From Molanna angustata (lineage: Eukaryota; Arthropoda; Insecta; Trichoptera; Molannidae), in NCBI GenBank assembly GCA_963576475.1, contig OY754982.1, forward strand, positions 23,001,836 to 23,065,835: a stretch of 64,000 nt of DNA, read 5' to 3'. Shown piece after piece: positions 32,230-43,968 of this stretch (its first letter is position 1; every line of letters starts with the position of its first letter). The notes beneath the pieces are model-generated. The model had not been told where the DNA came from. It was given only the letters and a program-made list of their open reading frames with translations, and did no database searches. A program made the position numbers and the translations under genes.

Positions 32230-33790
32230 TGGATAGGTTTTATTTATTTTATTTATTTCTTTCTTTCTCATAATACATGCATATATATAAATTGATCAAC
32301 AACGCCCCACTAGGTATTACCTGTTCTGGGGCTGCTGTTAGGTATATTACAGTATCGTCAATTTGAATACATACAGCAATATAATTTACACATCATAAAT
32401 ATAAACACAAAGTACAAAACAAAGAAAACAACATAATTTAAAAGTACAACATAATTTTAAAAAAGTAACATAATTATTTAGAAACATCAATAGATCTACA
32501 TTATGAACTCACACAAAAATCAAATATAAAAAGTATAGTAAGACAATATATAGTAGGGGTCGGAGGCTATGGGTGAATACTCTCCTCTGCATAGTGTCTG
32601 CCTTTTACTAATAGCCATTCCTTTATTTTAGTTTTAAAGGAATGACTATTTTTTGTCTCTTTGATTCCTATATCGAGTTTGTTGAAAGTTCTAGGAGCAA
32701 TGACTCTAAAACGTCTCTGTCCAAACGAGGTTTTCGTTATAGGCACAAAAAAGTTAAGATCATTTGCTTGCCTAGTGAAACGCGTTTGTTGGCTTCTACT
32801 ATGCAGAGTTATATTTTTTTGGAAATGAACCAATGCGGCTTTCAAAAACAGCTGTCTCGGATCAAGGATAGGAAAGATCCTAAACAAATCGTCTGTAGGG
32901 AAGGTTCTATTTCTTCTGTTAATAATGCGCATAATACATTTTTGAGCTTTGTTGAGTGGACCCATGACTGTCTTGACACATCCACCCCATCCCATAATTC
33001 CATACGACAAAACAGACTGGGTGAGAGCATAATACACGCATTTTAATGTTGAAATATCAAGAATATTTCTCAATGTTTTGTATATGTGTCCCAGTCTTCT
33101 TATCCTATTGGATAGATCGTCTATGTGATTCTGGAAAGAGATTTTGTTATCTATTAAGATCCCCAAGTATTTTATTACATTTGTTTTTTCAATACAAATA
33201 CAGTTACATTGACCCAGTAGTGCATTACACTTATGCAATTGGAGAATATATTGGGGGCTAGCTTTAGGTTGGCCAGCTTCAGTTGCACTAAAAGTTAGAT
33301 ATTTGGTTTTCTCAACATTAAGGGACAGAAGATTTGTATCTAGCCAATCTTTAACCTTTCTAATCCCTTCTTCGGCTAATTTGTAAGTGTTATGCCAAGT
33401 TTTAGCTTTAAATATTAAAGCAGTATCGTCAGCAAAGGCAATAACATGTCCCTTTATTGGTATGTTGCACAAATCATTTATGTAAAGTAGAAAAAGTAAA
33501 GGCCCTAGAACACTTCCTTGAGGAACCCCAAATGTAATGGGTTGTGGTGAACTAATGTGTCCCTCAAGTGAGACCACTTGGGATCTTTCTGATAGGTAAC
33601 TCTCAAACCAATCATGAGTCACACCCACCAAACCCACGCGTGACAGTTTCTTCAGTAATCGTTTATGTGAAACTGTATCAAATGCCTTGGCAAGATCCAG
33701 AAACACGGCAAGACATCTATATCCATCATCGGTATGGCTTGCAATAAACTCAGTTACATTCAGAATAGCATCGCTTGTGCTAGTCAGGTA
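32230..33790 (-). mobile_element. 5'-truncated non-LTR retrotransposon
   Basis: It consists of a reverse transcriptase frame (33786-32567) plus a 3' UTR reaching a TTTATTTATTTT-type tail near 32235-32265 on the plus strand. The left end stops abruptly at about 33790 in the middle of the polymerase domain, typical of incomplete target-primed reverse transcription. Confidence 0.85.
32567..33786 (-). CDS. reverse transcriptase, N-terminally truncated (LINE)
   Basis: The open frame continues upstream of the first usable start, reading STSDAILNVTEFIASHTDDG. It then has the polymerase blocks LDLAKAFDTVSHKRLLKKLS, ITFGVPQGSVLGPLLFLLYI, the catalytic FADD in HVIAFADDTALIFKA, and LGILIDNKISFQNHIDDLSN, followed by a C-terminal domain ending KIKEWLLVKGRHYAEESIHP. 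It runs over 400 codons with no stop, so it inserted or was active recently. The first catalytic-Asp block (LDLAKAFD) is present, but the fingers region and the endonuclease are missing, so it cannot work alone. The clade is Jockey/CR1/Rex-like; the order of names is uncertain. Confidence 0.9.
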
Positions 33791-33869
33791 GTTTTATTAA
33801 ATTAGATAATTTGAATATATTATGTAGGTGACAGGTAGGTAAGTACTAAACAAAAATTTGCCAAATTGA

Positions 33870-34110
33870 GATCGTATTTGAGTGTCAAAAGTAAGAGTAG
33901 GACCATGATCACATAAATACATTTGAGTGTCAAAAGTGAGAGTAGGACCATGATCACATAAATACATTTAACAAAGTGAAAGTAGGACCATGATCACATA
34001 AATACATTTGAGTGTCAAAAGTGAGAGTAGGACCATGATCACATAAATACATTTAACAAAGTGAGAGTAGGACCATGATCACATAAATACATTTAACAAG
34101 AGAGGGAAAG
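33870..34110. repeat. minisatellite alternating 45- and 40-bp units
   Basis: GACCATGATCACATAAATAC starts at 33901, 33946, 33986, 34031 and 34071. Spacings alternate 45, 40, 45, 40 because the linker alternates between GAGTGTCAAAAGTGAG and AACAAAGTGAG, giving an 85-bp higher-order period. Confidence 0.9.
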
Positions 34111-34498
34111 TCAAGATAAATTACATACCCTTTTTTATTATTATTTTAATACAGAATATCAATAAAAGGACCAAATTAATACCACAGTAAGCGTTCATGA
34201 AAGGTTGATAATCTCTAAATACATTTTTATTAAGTATATTTCATACTAGGTATTTTTTAATCAAACAAAAATGATTATGGTTCTACGTGTACATTTTCCT
34301 TTTAATTGAATAGAGTTTACACATTACACACCATCAGTATTGACAATTTTAATATATTTCAATTATATTTCTTAAATATAAGATTCCTAGAGGACAAAAG
34401 TTTTCACAGTACACCGTAACCATATACACACAAAACATTGTCACGAAACTCATAGTATGCACTTTCTACATGATACCTGTTGAGAAATTGCATTACTA

Positions 34499-34615
34499 GC
34501 AAGATGAGCATGTATCAATGTTGATGAAACGATGTATGTGTCAAGATAGAAGAATGCGGTGTTCGGTTCTCACTGCCTACCCCTTGAGGAAGATAGAAGT
34601 GGAGAGCAAAAAATA
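34499..34615 (+). mobile_element. LINE 3' fragment
   Basis: The frame reads SMLMKRCMCQDRRMRCSVLT AYPLRK (in parts), a shortened relative of the fragment at 14352. Confidence 0.5.
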
Positions 34616-34743
34616 CACTAATTGTCTTTAGAGACACATACAATATCAATATGAAGTTGATCACTCTATTTTCCCATACAGAAGCTATTTTACTTCTGTT
34701 ATATACATTTTTCATACAAATATGAAATTTATTTCACATTAAT

Positions 34744-34950
34744 AATAATAATAAACACTTTCTTGCACCATGCGCAAGTGGCGAGTTTATTGCCAAATGG
34801 CAATTTCTTCCAACTAACCAGTGTATCCAGCCCAGAGAAGCAATATTTGCAAGAGAAATGAAATTAAATCAATTTCTCCTTTGCTGGGAATCGAACCCAG
34901 GACACCCGCACAGAAGTCAAACGGCTTACCAACTGTGCCAAGGCGGTCGG
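34744..34950 (-). mobile_element. tRNA-derived SINE, family S2
   Basis: Minus-strand A box TGGCACAGTTGG (34940-34929) and B box GGTTCGATTCC (34897-34887) head the element. The body has AAATTGCCATTTGGCAATAA, and it ends with GTGTTTATTATTATTATT. It is the best-preserved copy in the window. Confidence 0.88.
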
Positions 34951-35454
34951 CAGTTACATTGAAATGGTAGACCATAGATTTTTTTTCTTTTAACACCCTT
35001 TGGATTTTCACATTTGTACCATAAACACCCTGTGGATATTCCTATTTCACTATTAATCGAACTCTAAGATTTAAGAAGCAATAACTTCTAAATTGTCTGT
35101 GATTGCTTTTTTTTATTAAGTAGTAATATTGATTAAACATTTTCATATTCTAAAATACAAAAATGAAGTTATAATTATAACAAATTTAAAATAACCTACT
35201 TTTTATCAACTTAAGGTAGCAACGACATACTTTCAAAATAAATTACAGGCCCTATTCAGATTGGACTAAAAATTTTATACGGAATTTAAGTATATGAGAA
35301 ATGTCAAAAAGTTGACTGCATTTATACGGGACTCTATTTCGTCACACCGAGTAGATGAAATCCTTTTACACAAGTCGCCCGTTGGTTATAGACGTTTTCG
35401 TACTGTGAAACGAATCGGAATTGGACATAATAAAACACACTACTATAATTTTCG

Positions 35455-35575
35455 TCAGACATCTTGAAGCGTTCCGCCGTGGAGGGGGGTGATTTGCACA
35501 TATACCAACCAAGCAATAAGACTCAAATTTGCACTATGCACACCCAAAAGCCTGGTTCAAGTTGTTTTACAATAA
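35455..35575 (-). repeat. diverged copy of the 4495 MITE family
   Basis: The minus strand reads ACTTGAACCAGGCTTTTGGG, GGTTGGTATATGTGCAAATC and ACCCCCCTCCACGGCGGAAC, paralleling 4495-4599 closely. Confidence 0.65.
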
Positions 35576-36564
35576 CTATAACAACAATAGACACTTGCAA
35601 ACTATTATAAGTGATAACGCATTGTCTTTGCATTAGAAATACACTAGCCAAATCAGTGATAAAAATTAAACTAAGAAAGTCATCACTTCAACATAACACT
35701 ATTAGTGTTTCATAAAATTGGATAATTCAGCTTAAATAAATCATGAAGTTATTTTTTCTGATTTGTTATTATAATTATCAACATAAAAAAGCCTCATATG
35801 TGATTCCTTTGTCATGGTTTTCATGATGTCATGAGTCAACACAAATCATATGAGAATGTGACTCATGAGAATTTATATTAATGTAACAGCGTGAGAAAGT
35901 ACAGTTATCTTCTTGGTGGGACTCTGAGGTGTGGGAAAACAAAATTTAACAATATTATTATATACCTAGTTACAATTACATTGTTGATTTATTTATGTCA
36001 TAGTTTATATTTATCTGCACATTAATCATCCCATAGTTCTTGTTTATTTCATATACCATTTGTTTCCAAACTAAAAAAAACTTTTAAATATAATATTGTT
36101 AACTATATTATTCTATAAAATTAAAATTCATTGTTTTGTTGTTAACATGGTACATGTATTATAAAATTTAAAAATACTCAAAAAAGCTACAATAAAGACA
36201 AAAGAAAATAAACTATTTTCTTTAAACTATTTGTCAGGTTCCAAAAAAAATGAATACAACAAAAAATCAAAATAAATGCACTACAAAGCATAAAATAATT
36301 ACCTAATTTAATTCTAAACGTTATTTTTTCATTTAATACAACACATGACTAGGTTTCAAAACATTTATTTACATCAAATCACTTTTTGAAGTTGGTGCCG
36401 AACACAAACACACTCTACGTATGGTAGTTGCATTTGCGGACTAAAATTAAATAAAAGAAAGAATAACTATTAGTATAATATTTTTTATCATAATTTTATT
36501 TAGTATCGCTTCTCGGGCAGCGTACAGGTACTATGTCAAATATTAATTTAACACACCCTCAAAG

Positions 36565-36716
36565 TTTATAGTTTTCGTACAACCCGGGTCTTTTTAAAAT
36601 CCGAATTAATAAACTCTTTTCTAGTTTGCAAACCCCTCCCAACGCTACGTAGTGCGCTTCTTCGGAAGAGTAAAATGGACCCAAATCCTAATAGCTGGCG
36701 TCCCCTACGTAGACAA
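36565..36716 (+). mobile_element. severely truncated LINE 3' end (same family as 17648)
   Basis: It is nearly identical to 18052-18199 (TTTCGTACAACCCGGGTCTT ... GCGTCCCCTACGTAGACA). It holds only the last codons and the 3' UTR, and runs directly into an antisense SINE without a poly(A) tail. Confidence 0.9.
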
Positions 36717-36816
36717 GTTGTCACATTTTTATTGTCTCACAGATCCAGACTGAAAACACAATTATAAACTGTGTCTCCGTCGGGAATCGAAACTGGGACC
36801 TTTGACTCAAGTCAGA
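36717..36816 (-). mobile_element. tRNA-derived SINE, family S1
   Basis: The minus strand reads AAGGTCCCAGTTTCGATTCC, GACGGAGACACAGTTTATAA and CAGTCTGGATCTGTGAGACA, matching 59845-59998. The A box is lost at the head. Confidence 0.8.
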
Positions 36817-36872
36817 TATTATCATAAAGTGAAAGTAACAAACATTAGAAAAAATATTTAGATAAGAAAATA

Positions 36873-37208
36873 TAAAATAGAGGTTGGTCTAGCTCTGGTT
36901 GTGTGTGTATAAGATAATATAAAATAGAGGTTGGTCTAGCTCTGGTTGTGTGTGTATAAGATAATATAAAATAGAGGTTGGTCTAGCTCTGGTTGTGTGT
37001 GTATAAGATAATATAAAATAGAGGTTGGTCTAGCTCTGGTTGTGTGTGTATAAGATAATATAAAATAGAGGTTGGTCTAGCTCTGGTTGTGTGTGTATAA
37101 GATAATATAAAATAGAGGTTGGTCTAGCTCTGGTTGTGTGTGTATAAGATAATATAAAATAGAGGTTGGTCTAGCTCTGGTTGTGTGTGTATAAGATAAT
37201 ATAAACAA
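36873..37208. repeat. 47-bp minisatellite, 7 identical units
   Basis: Units starting GAGGTTGGTCTAGCTCTGGT lie at 36880, 36927, 36974, 37021, 37068, 37115 and 37162. The copies are essentially identical, including a GTGTGTGTATAAGATAAT spacer, which indicates very recent expansion. Confidence 0.95.
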
Positions 37209-38204
37209 AAAATAAATGTGAAGTGGAAAATAAAAAGGTTTTTGCTATTCATTTTTAGTAAAAAAATACTAAAATATTTTGCTAATAATATAAATGTAAC
37301 GCAAGGGACAAATTGAGTAATTTATTTATAATATGCACTAGATAAATGTGTCATCTAGTACTCAGAAAAATGTAAACATTCTGACATGCATATAAGAAAT
37401 CACATGTCTTTTCCTTACTGTCATTATTTTTGTTGTATGTATCTGATAAGTTTTTATTTGTTTTCCGCATTTTTAAATCCACTGGAAGCTAATTTTTATT
37501 TCATAAAAATTCTAAGGACCATTAAAAAATTCTAATAGAAATTAACATAGATCGAACGATCGTTATTCAAAATAAAACAAAAAATAGATATATCAATTTA
37601 CTGTTCAAAAGAGATGTTCTTCATTTATTTATAGAAATCTTATATTTCATAGAGTACAAATTTATATAACGTAATGTGTTAGTTTGTGAATGAAATTCAT
37701 AACTTTGTTTCTCTGTAGTAATTTACCCTTCATTTTTTTTTAAACACTTTTAATGCTTTATTTAGATATTTTTCTCTTTGTATTTACATATGACTATTTT
37801 AAAACTGGTATTTTATAAAAATAAATAAAACATAAATAAAAAATAGATAAAACATAAGGCAACAGTGCACTGGGCATGTTTTGTGACCTATTTTATATGT
37901 TTTTTCATCATAAAATGTGTTGAAAAATTTCATTTTGAAATAACCTGGGAATCTATGGGGAAAATGTGTGTACCAAGTACAAATGTATCCAGATGGTTTC
38001 ATTTTGTTAACACATTCAATAAATACTCTATCAAGGTCCACAATGTGTACATTAAATTTTAACATTGATGTTTAAAAACGATATTTATATATTTCCTAAA
38101 AATCGTTAGAAGCGTTCTTTCATTTAATGGGTCCCATTTCTTAGAGTCTATAATTTTTGCGAATATTTTAAGTGTGTAAAATAGTTTTTGTTTTCTTTAT
38201 CATG

Positions 38205-38312
38205 AAGGGTCTAGCCGGTTGACGTGGGATTCGAACCTGCGATCTTCTGAACTGAAAGCTACTGCCCTACTGATGTGCCACTCAGACCAACCAGGTTGGC
38301 AGTCCATTTCTT
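38205..38312 (-). mobile_element. tRNA-derived SINE head, family S3
   Basis: The minus strand reads ..TGGTCTGAGTGGCACATCAG TAGGGCAGTAGC.. and GCAGGTTCGAATCCCACGTC. This gives a B box and a tRNA-like 5' half of a different type from S1 and S2. Confidence 0.65.
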
Positions 38313-40854
38313 AAAACATATAATAAACAGTTTTTTAATTAATCAACACATTTGATAATACCTATCAATTCATAAACCAACTTGCGCGTTGATTAATTTT
38401 AAAATTGTTTATTTTTTGCAAGCAATAATAAATAGCATGACCCTCAGACGGTTTATTTCAATTTTTTAATTATTTTATTTTATTACCGTGCTTAAATTTT
38501 TGTCTGCAAACTAAAATTATACAATTATGATTACTTAATATATGCGATTACTAACAAAAATAGACACACAAATTCATTGATTCACATTGACATTTAACTC
38601 CTGCATTAATTTTTTATTTGATTATTAAATAGTGTGAATACACCCACTAGGGTTTTTGTTTTTCAGATATCACATCTTCAATCTTTATCTATATTGGAAA
38701 CAGACAGTAATTATACATTTTAGTTAGGAAAACATACAAATAAACTAGACCAGTCAAAAGTTTCCTAATGTACATTTAACGTATTACATGTAGTGAAATT
38801 TTATGTACATTTTCATCCTGTAAATTTTTACTAGTTATGTAGTATAATGCTTTGGTGTTATTTATTTAGACTTGAACATTTTATTAAAATTTATTTGCGT
38901 AACTATTCCATTATTTTTATTAAGTTTAATGTTGTTAAAAACTCATACATGGATTGAGAAACTAGATGTAATTTATTAAATTCTTAATAATTCCATTATT
39001 TTTTATGTTTGTATCAGTCTCTTATAACTTTTCCTTGATTAATTTTCTTAATTGACCCCATATCACACTTTTATAATATATAATCACACTTTAAAGTTCC
39101 ACTATTCATCATTATTTATCTAATAAATGTCACATCTTGAATAAATCAGGCAATTTTGAATAGAAATATAGTTAAAAGTTACATTATGATTTGAAAGTAT
39201 CATATGGATCATATCTCAACATAGTTTCATGGATTAAAGTTTTTATTAAAAATAGGGACTTTTCAAATAAAAATTTATTCTCTTATGAGTAATTAATTAC
39301 ACAAGTAGACCTTGGGTATGAGGATGTATAAGCCGTTGAGGGTATTTGCTACTTTCCAAGAAAGTATACAATGAATTTACAATTGTAGAAAACACATTTT
39401 ACAATTTTGTGAGAGCAAGTGGCATTTAATTGGAAGCAATCCCAAATCTATTCGTAAAAGAGGCATTATGTTAAATAAATGGTACGAATTATTATAAATA
39501 TTGACTTATTCCATGAGATACAGATTTTTACAGCGGAACCCCATATTTAATAAGTAAATATGAACACAATTAACTTTATTTATGGGTTATTAGATACAAC
39601 AGTAAACCATGTTGAATGTAACAAGTTGTTTGTTAGATAACTGTTTTACGAAATTATGCACATCATTCGTAAATCACCGTTTTCATGGAATTTTAGTTTT
39701 GAATATTGATTTAAAAATAATAATTAAAATGTTTTGTGAAATAATACTGTGATTAGGTATTATTATAAATAATCAATTTTTATGGTTTCATTCACTATTG
39801 TATTGAATGTTTTCATATCATTTCTTCATTAATAATAGACATTAGTTAATTATTTCAATTAAAGCAAATGTGCTTCAACTCTATACAATAGTGCTTCAAT
39901 TCTTTTTCTAATATCATCGTTTTCGGGTAATAGAAAATACAACAGGCAAAATAACATACCACATAGTTCAGCAATGATGTTCATCACTTGAATGTATGTA
40001 GTGCTCTTTTAGGTGAGACATACTAGTATGTGGGGATACACGCATGTGTTGTGCTTGATTTTATAACGTAGTGCACACCCTTCACTGGTTATCTCGCATT
40101 GTGAGATATGAATGAATGAGATGAAGCAAAAATGTAATTTAATATAAGAAAAAACTGAATCAGGCACACCTATTGGTTTTAAATAAATTCATCTCATGTG
40201 ATCATTGAATGCGCTAAAATATTATGTATTTAATATAAATAGAAAATATTATTTATTTCAATATTAGATGACTAAACTTTTCAAAATAAATAAAGCATTA
40301 CTAATGCCATCTATGGAGATACAGTAGTCATACTTTATGCATAGCTATCATTTACTTACATTATAACAGTATCTACAAGTTTTTCAATACAATTTTGTAC
40401 TATATTTCATCCCAAGAAACGGTTAGTTGAATCAAAAATATATCTCTCAATCAAAACTAAGCACAAATACATATTTTATATGAGATAACTAAGCACAAAT
40501 ACATATTTTATATGAGGACATATTTGGTAATAATTCTGGCATATAGTAGCATTTTTTCCGTTATGAAATGAGCATTTTTTGTGAAATTTATTGAAATGAT
40601 AGCATTCTAAAATAATACACGTGTACGCATTACGGATTCTTGTTGTTAGTTAAAGTCAGCTTTTTCAATTGAAATTCAGGCGATATCATAATTTTTCCTC
40701 AATTTATGTTATGCTTGAGTATTCAGAATTAATAAAATTTTATTTACTTCTATGAAAAATATTATCATAAAAATATCAGCGTTAAAAAGTAGAAATTATT
40801 GAAGTGATATAATATAAGACAGACTATTTTTGTGTATATCATATTTATATCCCA

Positions 40855-41445
40855 ACTGTCGATTTGTTCAAGAGAATTTATTTCTCTTAACATATCGATA
40901 AAGTATCAAGCCAAGATATGAGAGATTTGTATGCAGGGTCTATATTTTTCACTGTCTTTCCAACGTTGAAGTCAATTTCGCAGCATATATATGGATTTAC
41001 TCAGAATTCGAAGTAGAACATTTAGTGTGTCTGTCCTCCCCCTTATAACTTTTGATACGCTCAATTTACAGAGCCCAAAATTTCAAAATATATAGATAGT
41101 TATAGGCCTACAAAATTTTTATACTCAGAATTTCGAATTTTTGTTTCAGTCAGGGACTATCAACTATTGATATTTTACTATATTTTTCCATATATCTCAA
41201 AAAGTTCCAGAGTTTCTCAAACATATTTTATTGAGAAAAATATTTTACTATGATGAATTTATGTGTTTAACTTCCTATATTTCTAAAATTTAAAAAAATA
41301 ACGAAAAAAGCTGAAACTTAATTTTTTATAATAAATATTAATAGGACATTGTTTATGATGACAACATCATTTTAAACAATTTGTATGGCAGTGGCCTATA
41401 CACAATATGTAAGGTGACTTAATAGTTTGATACTTAATCTCCAAA
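40855..41445 (-). repeat. long dispersed repeat, copy 2 (inverted relative to 30690)
   Basis: The reverse complement matches 30690-31490 with many substitutions (for example TCTTAACATATCGATAAAGT, GGATTTACTCAGAATTCGAA, CCCCCTTATAACTTTTGATA on the plus strand). The AC microsatellite of copy 1 is absent. Confidence 0.75.
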
Positions 41446-41545
41446 CATACATACATACATACCGCCATGCTATTTTCATATTCTGGGTAGGAAAAAAGGA
41501 TTGACTTACATACCTACATGTTTTGTATAGAAAACAAAATATCTT
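41446..41545 (-). mobile_element. LINE 3' end joined to the dispersed repeat
   Basis: The minus strand has SFFPTQNMKIA-type sequence and a TATGTATGTATGT tail, as at 30590-30665. The next 50 bp (ACATGTTTTGTATAGAAAAC, AAAATATCTTA) is also found at 26870-26905. Confidence 0.55.
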
Positions 41546-41596
41546 AAAATATTCCATAATTTGGATTAATGGATTTATAGTGTTGGTACGTATTAA

Positions 41597-41675
41597 ACAC
41601 TTCCTTGCTCTTTGTATAAGTGGAAAATTTATTGCCAAATAAAATATTCTTTCAACTAATTAGCCCATAGAAGCA
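41597..41675 (-). mobile_element. partial S2 SINE tail
   Basis: TTAAACACTTCCTTGCTCTT..TTTATTGCCAAAT..TTTCAACTAATTAG follows the S2 3' region only. Confidence 0.6.
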
Positions 41676-41749
41676 ATAATAATAATATTGTCATGTTTTT
41701 ATACTGTCAATGTTGACTGTATTTACATTGTAGAACTCAGTCTAATGAG

Positions 41750-42298
41750 GTTGTTTTTATATTACAAATCTATTATATCTCCACATGTATATTGATACAT
41801 GGCACTAGAAACAGACATCAGCTAAGACCGCCACAACCAAGAACAACACATGCGCAGCGTCAATATAGTTTTTTGGCACCAAGACTCTATAATAAAATAA
41901 TGATAGATATTGAACAAAACATATCGCATGATGGGAAAAATTTCAAAGACCTCGTTACTCGTTGGCTGAAGCAGATTGGAAGAGAAGGATCTGCCTCGGT
42001 ACTCTTAGATTTTTTGAGATAGAGGTTTTAGAGTTTTTCATCCTGGTTGTTCGATGTTCTAAGTGAATGGAATATGTGAAGAAAAAAAAGAAAACAAATC
42101 ATATGATCGCAGAGTAGCCATAGCAATTTTAAACTAGTACTGCCTCAGAACAGACTATGTCTAGCGAGGCAGTAAAATTTCCAAATGTGTGAAAAAAAAA
42201 TATTGTAAAACTGTAATTAGGTATAAATTAAATTGTATTTTGTTCCTTTGTAATATTTATACTGTTGGAAATATATTATTCATTCATTCATTCATGTG
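41750..42298 (+). mobile_element. 5'-truncated LINE with (TTCA)n tail
   Basis: A frame ending with TAG at 42020 reads ISTCILIHGTRNRHQLRPPQ, YSFLAPRLYNKIMIDIEQNI and FKDLVTRWLKQIGREGSASV, the typical last ~80 residues of CR1/Jockey-like LINE proteins. The 3' UTR ends in ATTCATTCATTCATTCATG. Confidence 0.75.
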
Positions 42299-42524
42299 TA
42301 TTTTCTTTTTGACAGTATGACCGTTTCGGCTGACTAGACCCTTATCAACTGATAAACATTAAATATTTTTTTCTTCTTATATACTAAAATTCAGTATATT
42401 TTTACAACTATATAAATTATATTAAACAAATATGATGATAATTCTTTATAATATCAACAAAGAATATAAACAAATAAAATAAGAGATTAGAAAATATCAA
42501 ATTTATATAAATATTTTTATAATT

Positions 42525-42711
42525 TTTTTTTATATTATTTAATTTTTCTGATATTTTTATAGTTATTATGTTATTCGGGGCGGAGACTAACCCGACTTTG
42601 TTTTGTTTTAAATAAAAACAAAATTTAAAACAAAACAAAGTCGGGTTAGTCTCCGCCCCGAATAACATAATAACTATAAAAATATCAGAAAAATTAAATA
42701 ATATAAAAAAA
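42525..42711. repeat. perfect palindrome, 86-bp arms, 15-bp spacer
   Basis: The left arm 42525-42610 and right arm 42626-42711 are exact reverse complements. The arms carry a GC-rich core (CGGGGCGGAGACTAACCCGA) flanked by AT-rich ends. No mismatch was found on reading. The spacer is AATAAAAACAAAATT. A minus-strand open frame spans it but is only a by-product. Confidence 0.95.
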
Positions 42712-42910
42712 CATGTAAATAAACTGTACCCCTGGTACCTATGCAAACATGTAAATAAACTGTACCCCTGGTACCTATTATGCAAACATGTAAATAAACT
42801 GTACCCCTGGTACCTATTATGCAAAAATGTAAATAAACTGTACCCCTGGTACCTATTATGCAAACATGTAAATAAACTGTAGGTACCCCTGGTACCTATT
42901 ATGCAAACAT
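42711..42910. repeat. 39-bp minisatellite abutting the palindrome
   Basis: Five units of ACATGTAAATAAACTGTACC-CCTGGTACCTATTATGCAA start at 42711, 42747, 42786, 42825 and 42864. The first base of the array is the last base of the palindrome. Confidence 0.92.
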
Positions 42911-43437
42911 TATAATATATGAAATCTAAATAAATAAATCGAATGTAAAACTTAAAAGAAAAATTTAAAAACAAAGCATTATGGATTAAAGAAAATTTTA
43001 ACATCATGCTTGGAGCAATTCTATGGCTGGGGGTTGGTCCTTGAGCTGTCAGACACAGAAAAATGTATTCATTATTACCGATTTTTGCATTTTTATCTTA
43101 GATTGTATATGATACAGATACCTAGTCAGCGCAATGAATGTATGCCAACTAAAACTATGAGGAAACAGAAGAATTTCTAGTATACGTACACCTACCGATA
43201 CGCACACCTACATAAAACGTAGACCAACCGATCTACCGCCTCACACACACATGTAAAAAAAACTTGGCATACATTTGAATTTGAAATTTGTACTACACGC
43301 GGCTTCTGTACATTATAATTCTATGATTTTTATATTATTATTATTATATCCTAATAAATTATTGAATTTAATATTTTTTTTTATTCATTTTATTACGTTG
43401 ATAAAATCCTAAATAAGGTTTAGCTAAAAGTTAACAC

Positions 43438-43545
43438 GACATCCATTGACTGAGGCAGTACGAAGTTCGCTGGGTCCATTGACTGAGGCGGTACATTGAC
43501 TGAGGCGGTACATTGACTGAGGCGGTACGAAATTTGCTGGGTCAG
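43438..43545. repeat. short minisatellite near IRF2BP exon 2
   Basis: CATTGACTGAGGCGGTAC is repeated four times, with a longer CGAAGTTCGCTGGGTC unit at both ends. It lies about 180 bp before the exon 2 acceptor. Confidence 0.85.
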
Positions 43546-43719
43546 TTTTGTTCAAATCATTGAAATTATCTGCCCATATTTGTTTGTCTATAAGATTTAC
43601 ACCAAATGTCTGTCTTAATTTTCTTTTGTATTTTACTTTTGAAGCCCTCAATATATATCATTTAATCCTCTGGTTGACAATGTGACAACTACTAACAAAT
43701 ACGTCCTTTTTATTTTCAG

Positions 43720-43968
43720 GTTATGCTAGTTCAGTGAGTTTATCAAACGGCCAGGCTGGTTCTCCCCCCGGGGGAGGAGTCGCTCCGGCCCCAGCCCCCG
43801 TGGGCGTCCCAGGTCAGGGGGGCCCGTCCCCCATGGCAGCCCTCATGTCGGTCACAGACACCCTCCCCCCCGGCAGCCCCCGCAGCGCGCCCTCCGCCTC
43901 GCCCCCCGGAGTGCAGGTCCAGCAGAGGTCTGCCAGTAGATCTAGTCAGCACTCGCCCAACTCATCAG
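43720..43968 (+). CDS. IRF2BP orthologue, exon 2
   Basis: Bounded by TATTTTCAG and GTAAAT, both phase 1. Encodes residues 197-279, starting GYASSVSLSNGQAGSPPGGG, then a Pro/Gly/Ala/Ser-rich disordered stretch (VSVADT-like core MAALMSVTDTLPPGSPRSAP) ending RSSQHSPNSS. No domain is recognised; family members also have a variable low-complexity middle. GC-rich against the surrounding AT-rich DNA. Confidence 0.9.

Larger units (their letters stand above)
23619..43719 (+). other. IRF2BP intron 1 (20.1 kb)
   Basis: The donor is GTGAGT and the acceptor TATTTTCAG; phase 1. It is filled with transposable elements and minisatellites listed separately. I see no nested host gene. Stretches without any recognised feature are about 25850-26680, 26890-27320, 29900-30080, 34110-34490, 34960-35450, 35580-36560, 37210-38200, 38311-40000 and 42911-43430. 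Confidence 0.85.

Noticed and set aside
42417..43007. 196-codon minus-strand open frame
   Set aside because: It crosses the perfect palindrome and the 39-bp minisatellite; its repeats (YQGYSLFTCLHN) merely reflect the array.
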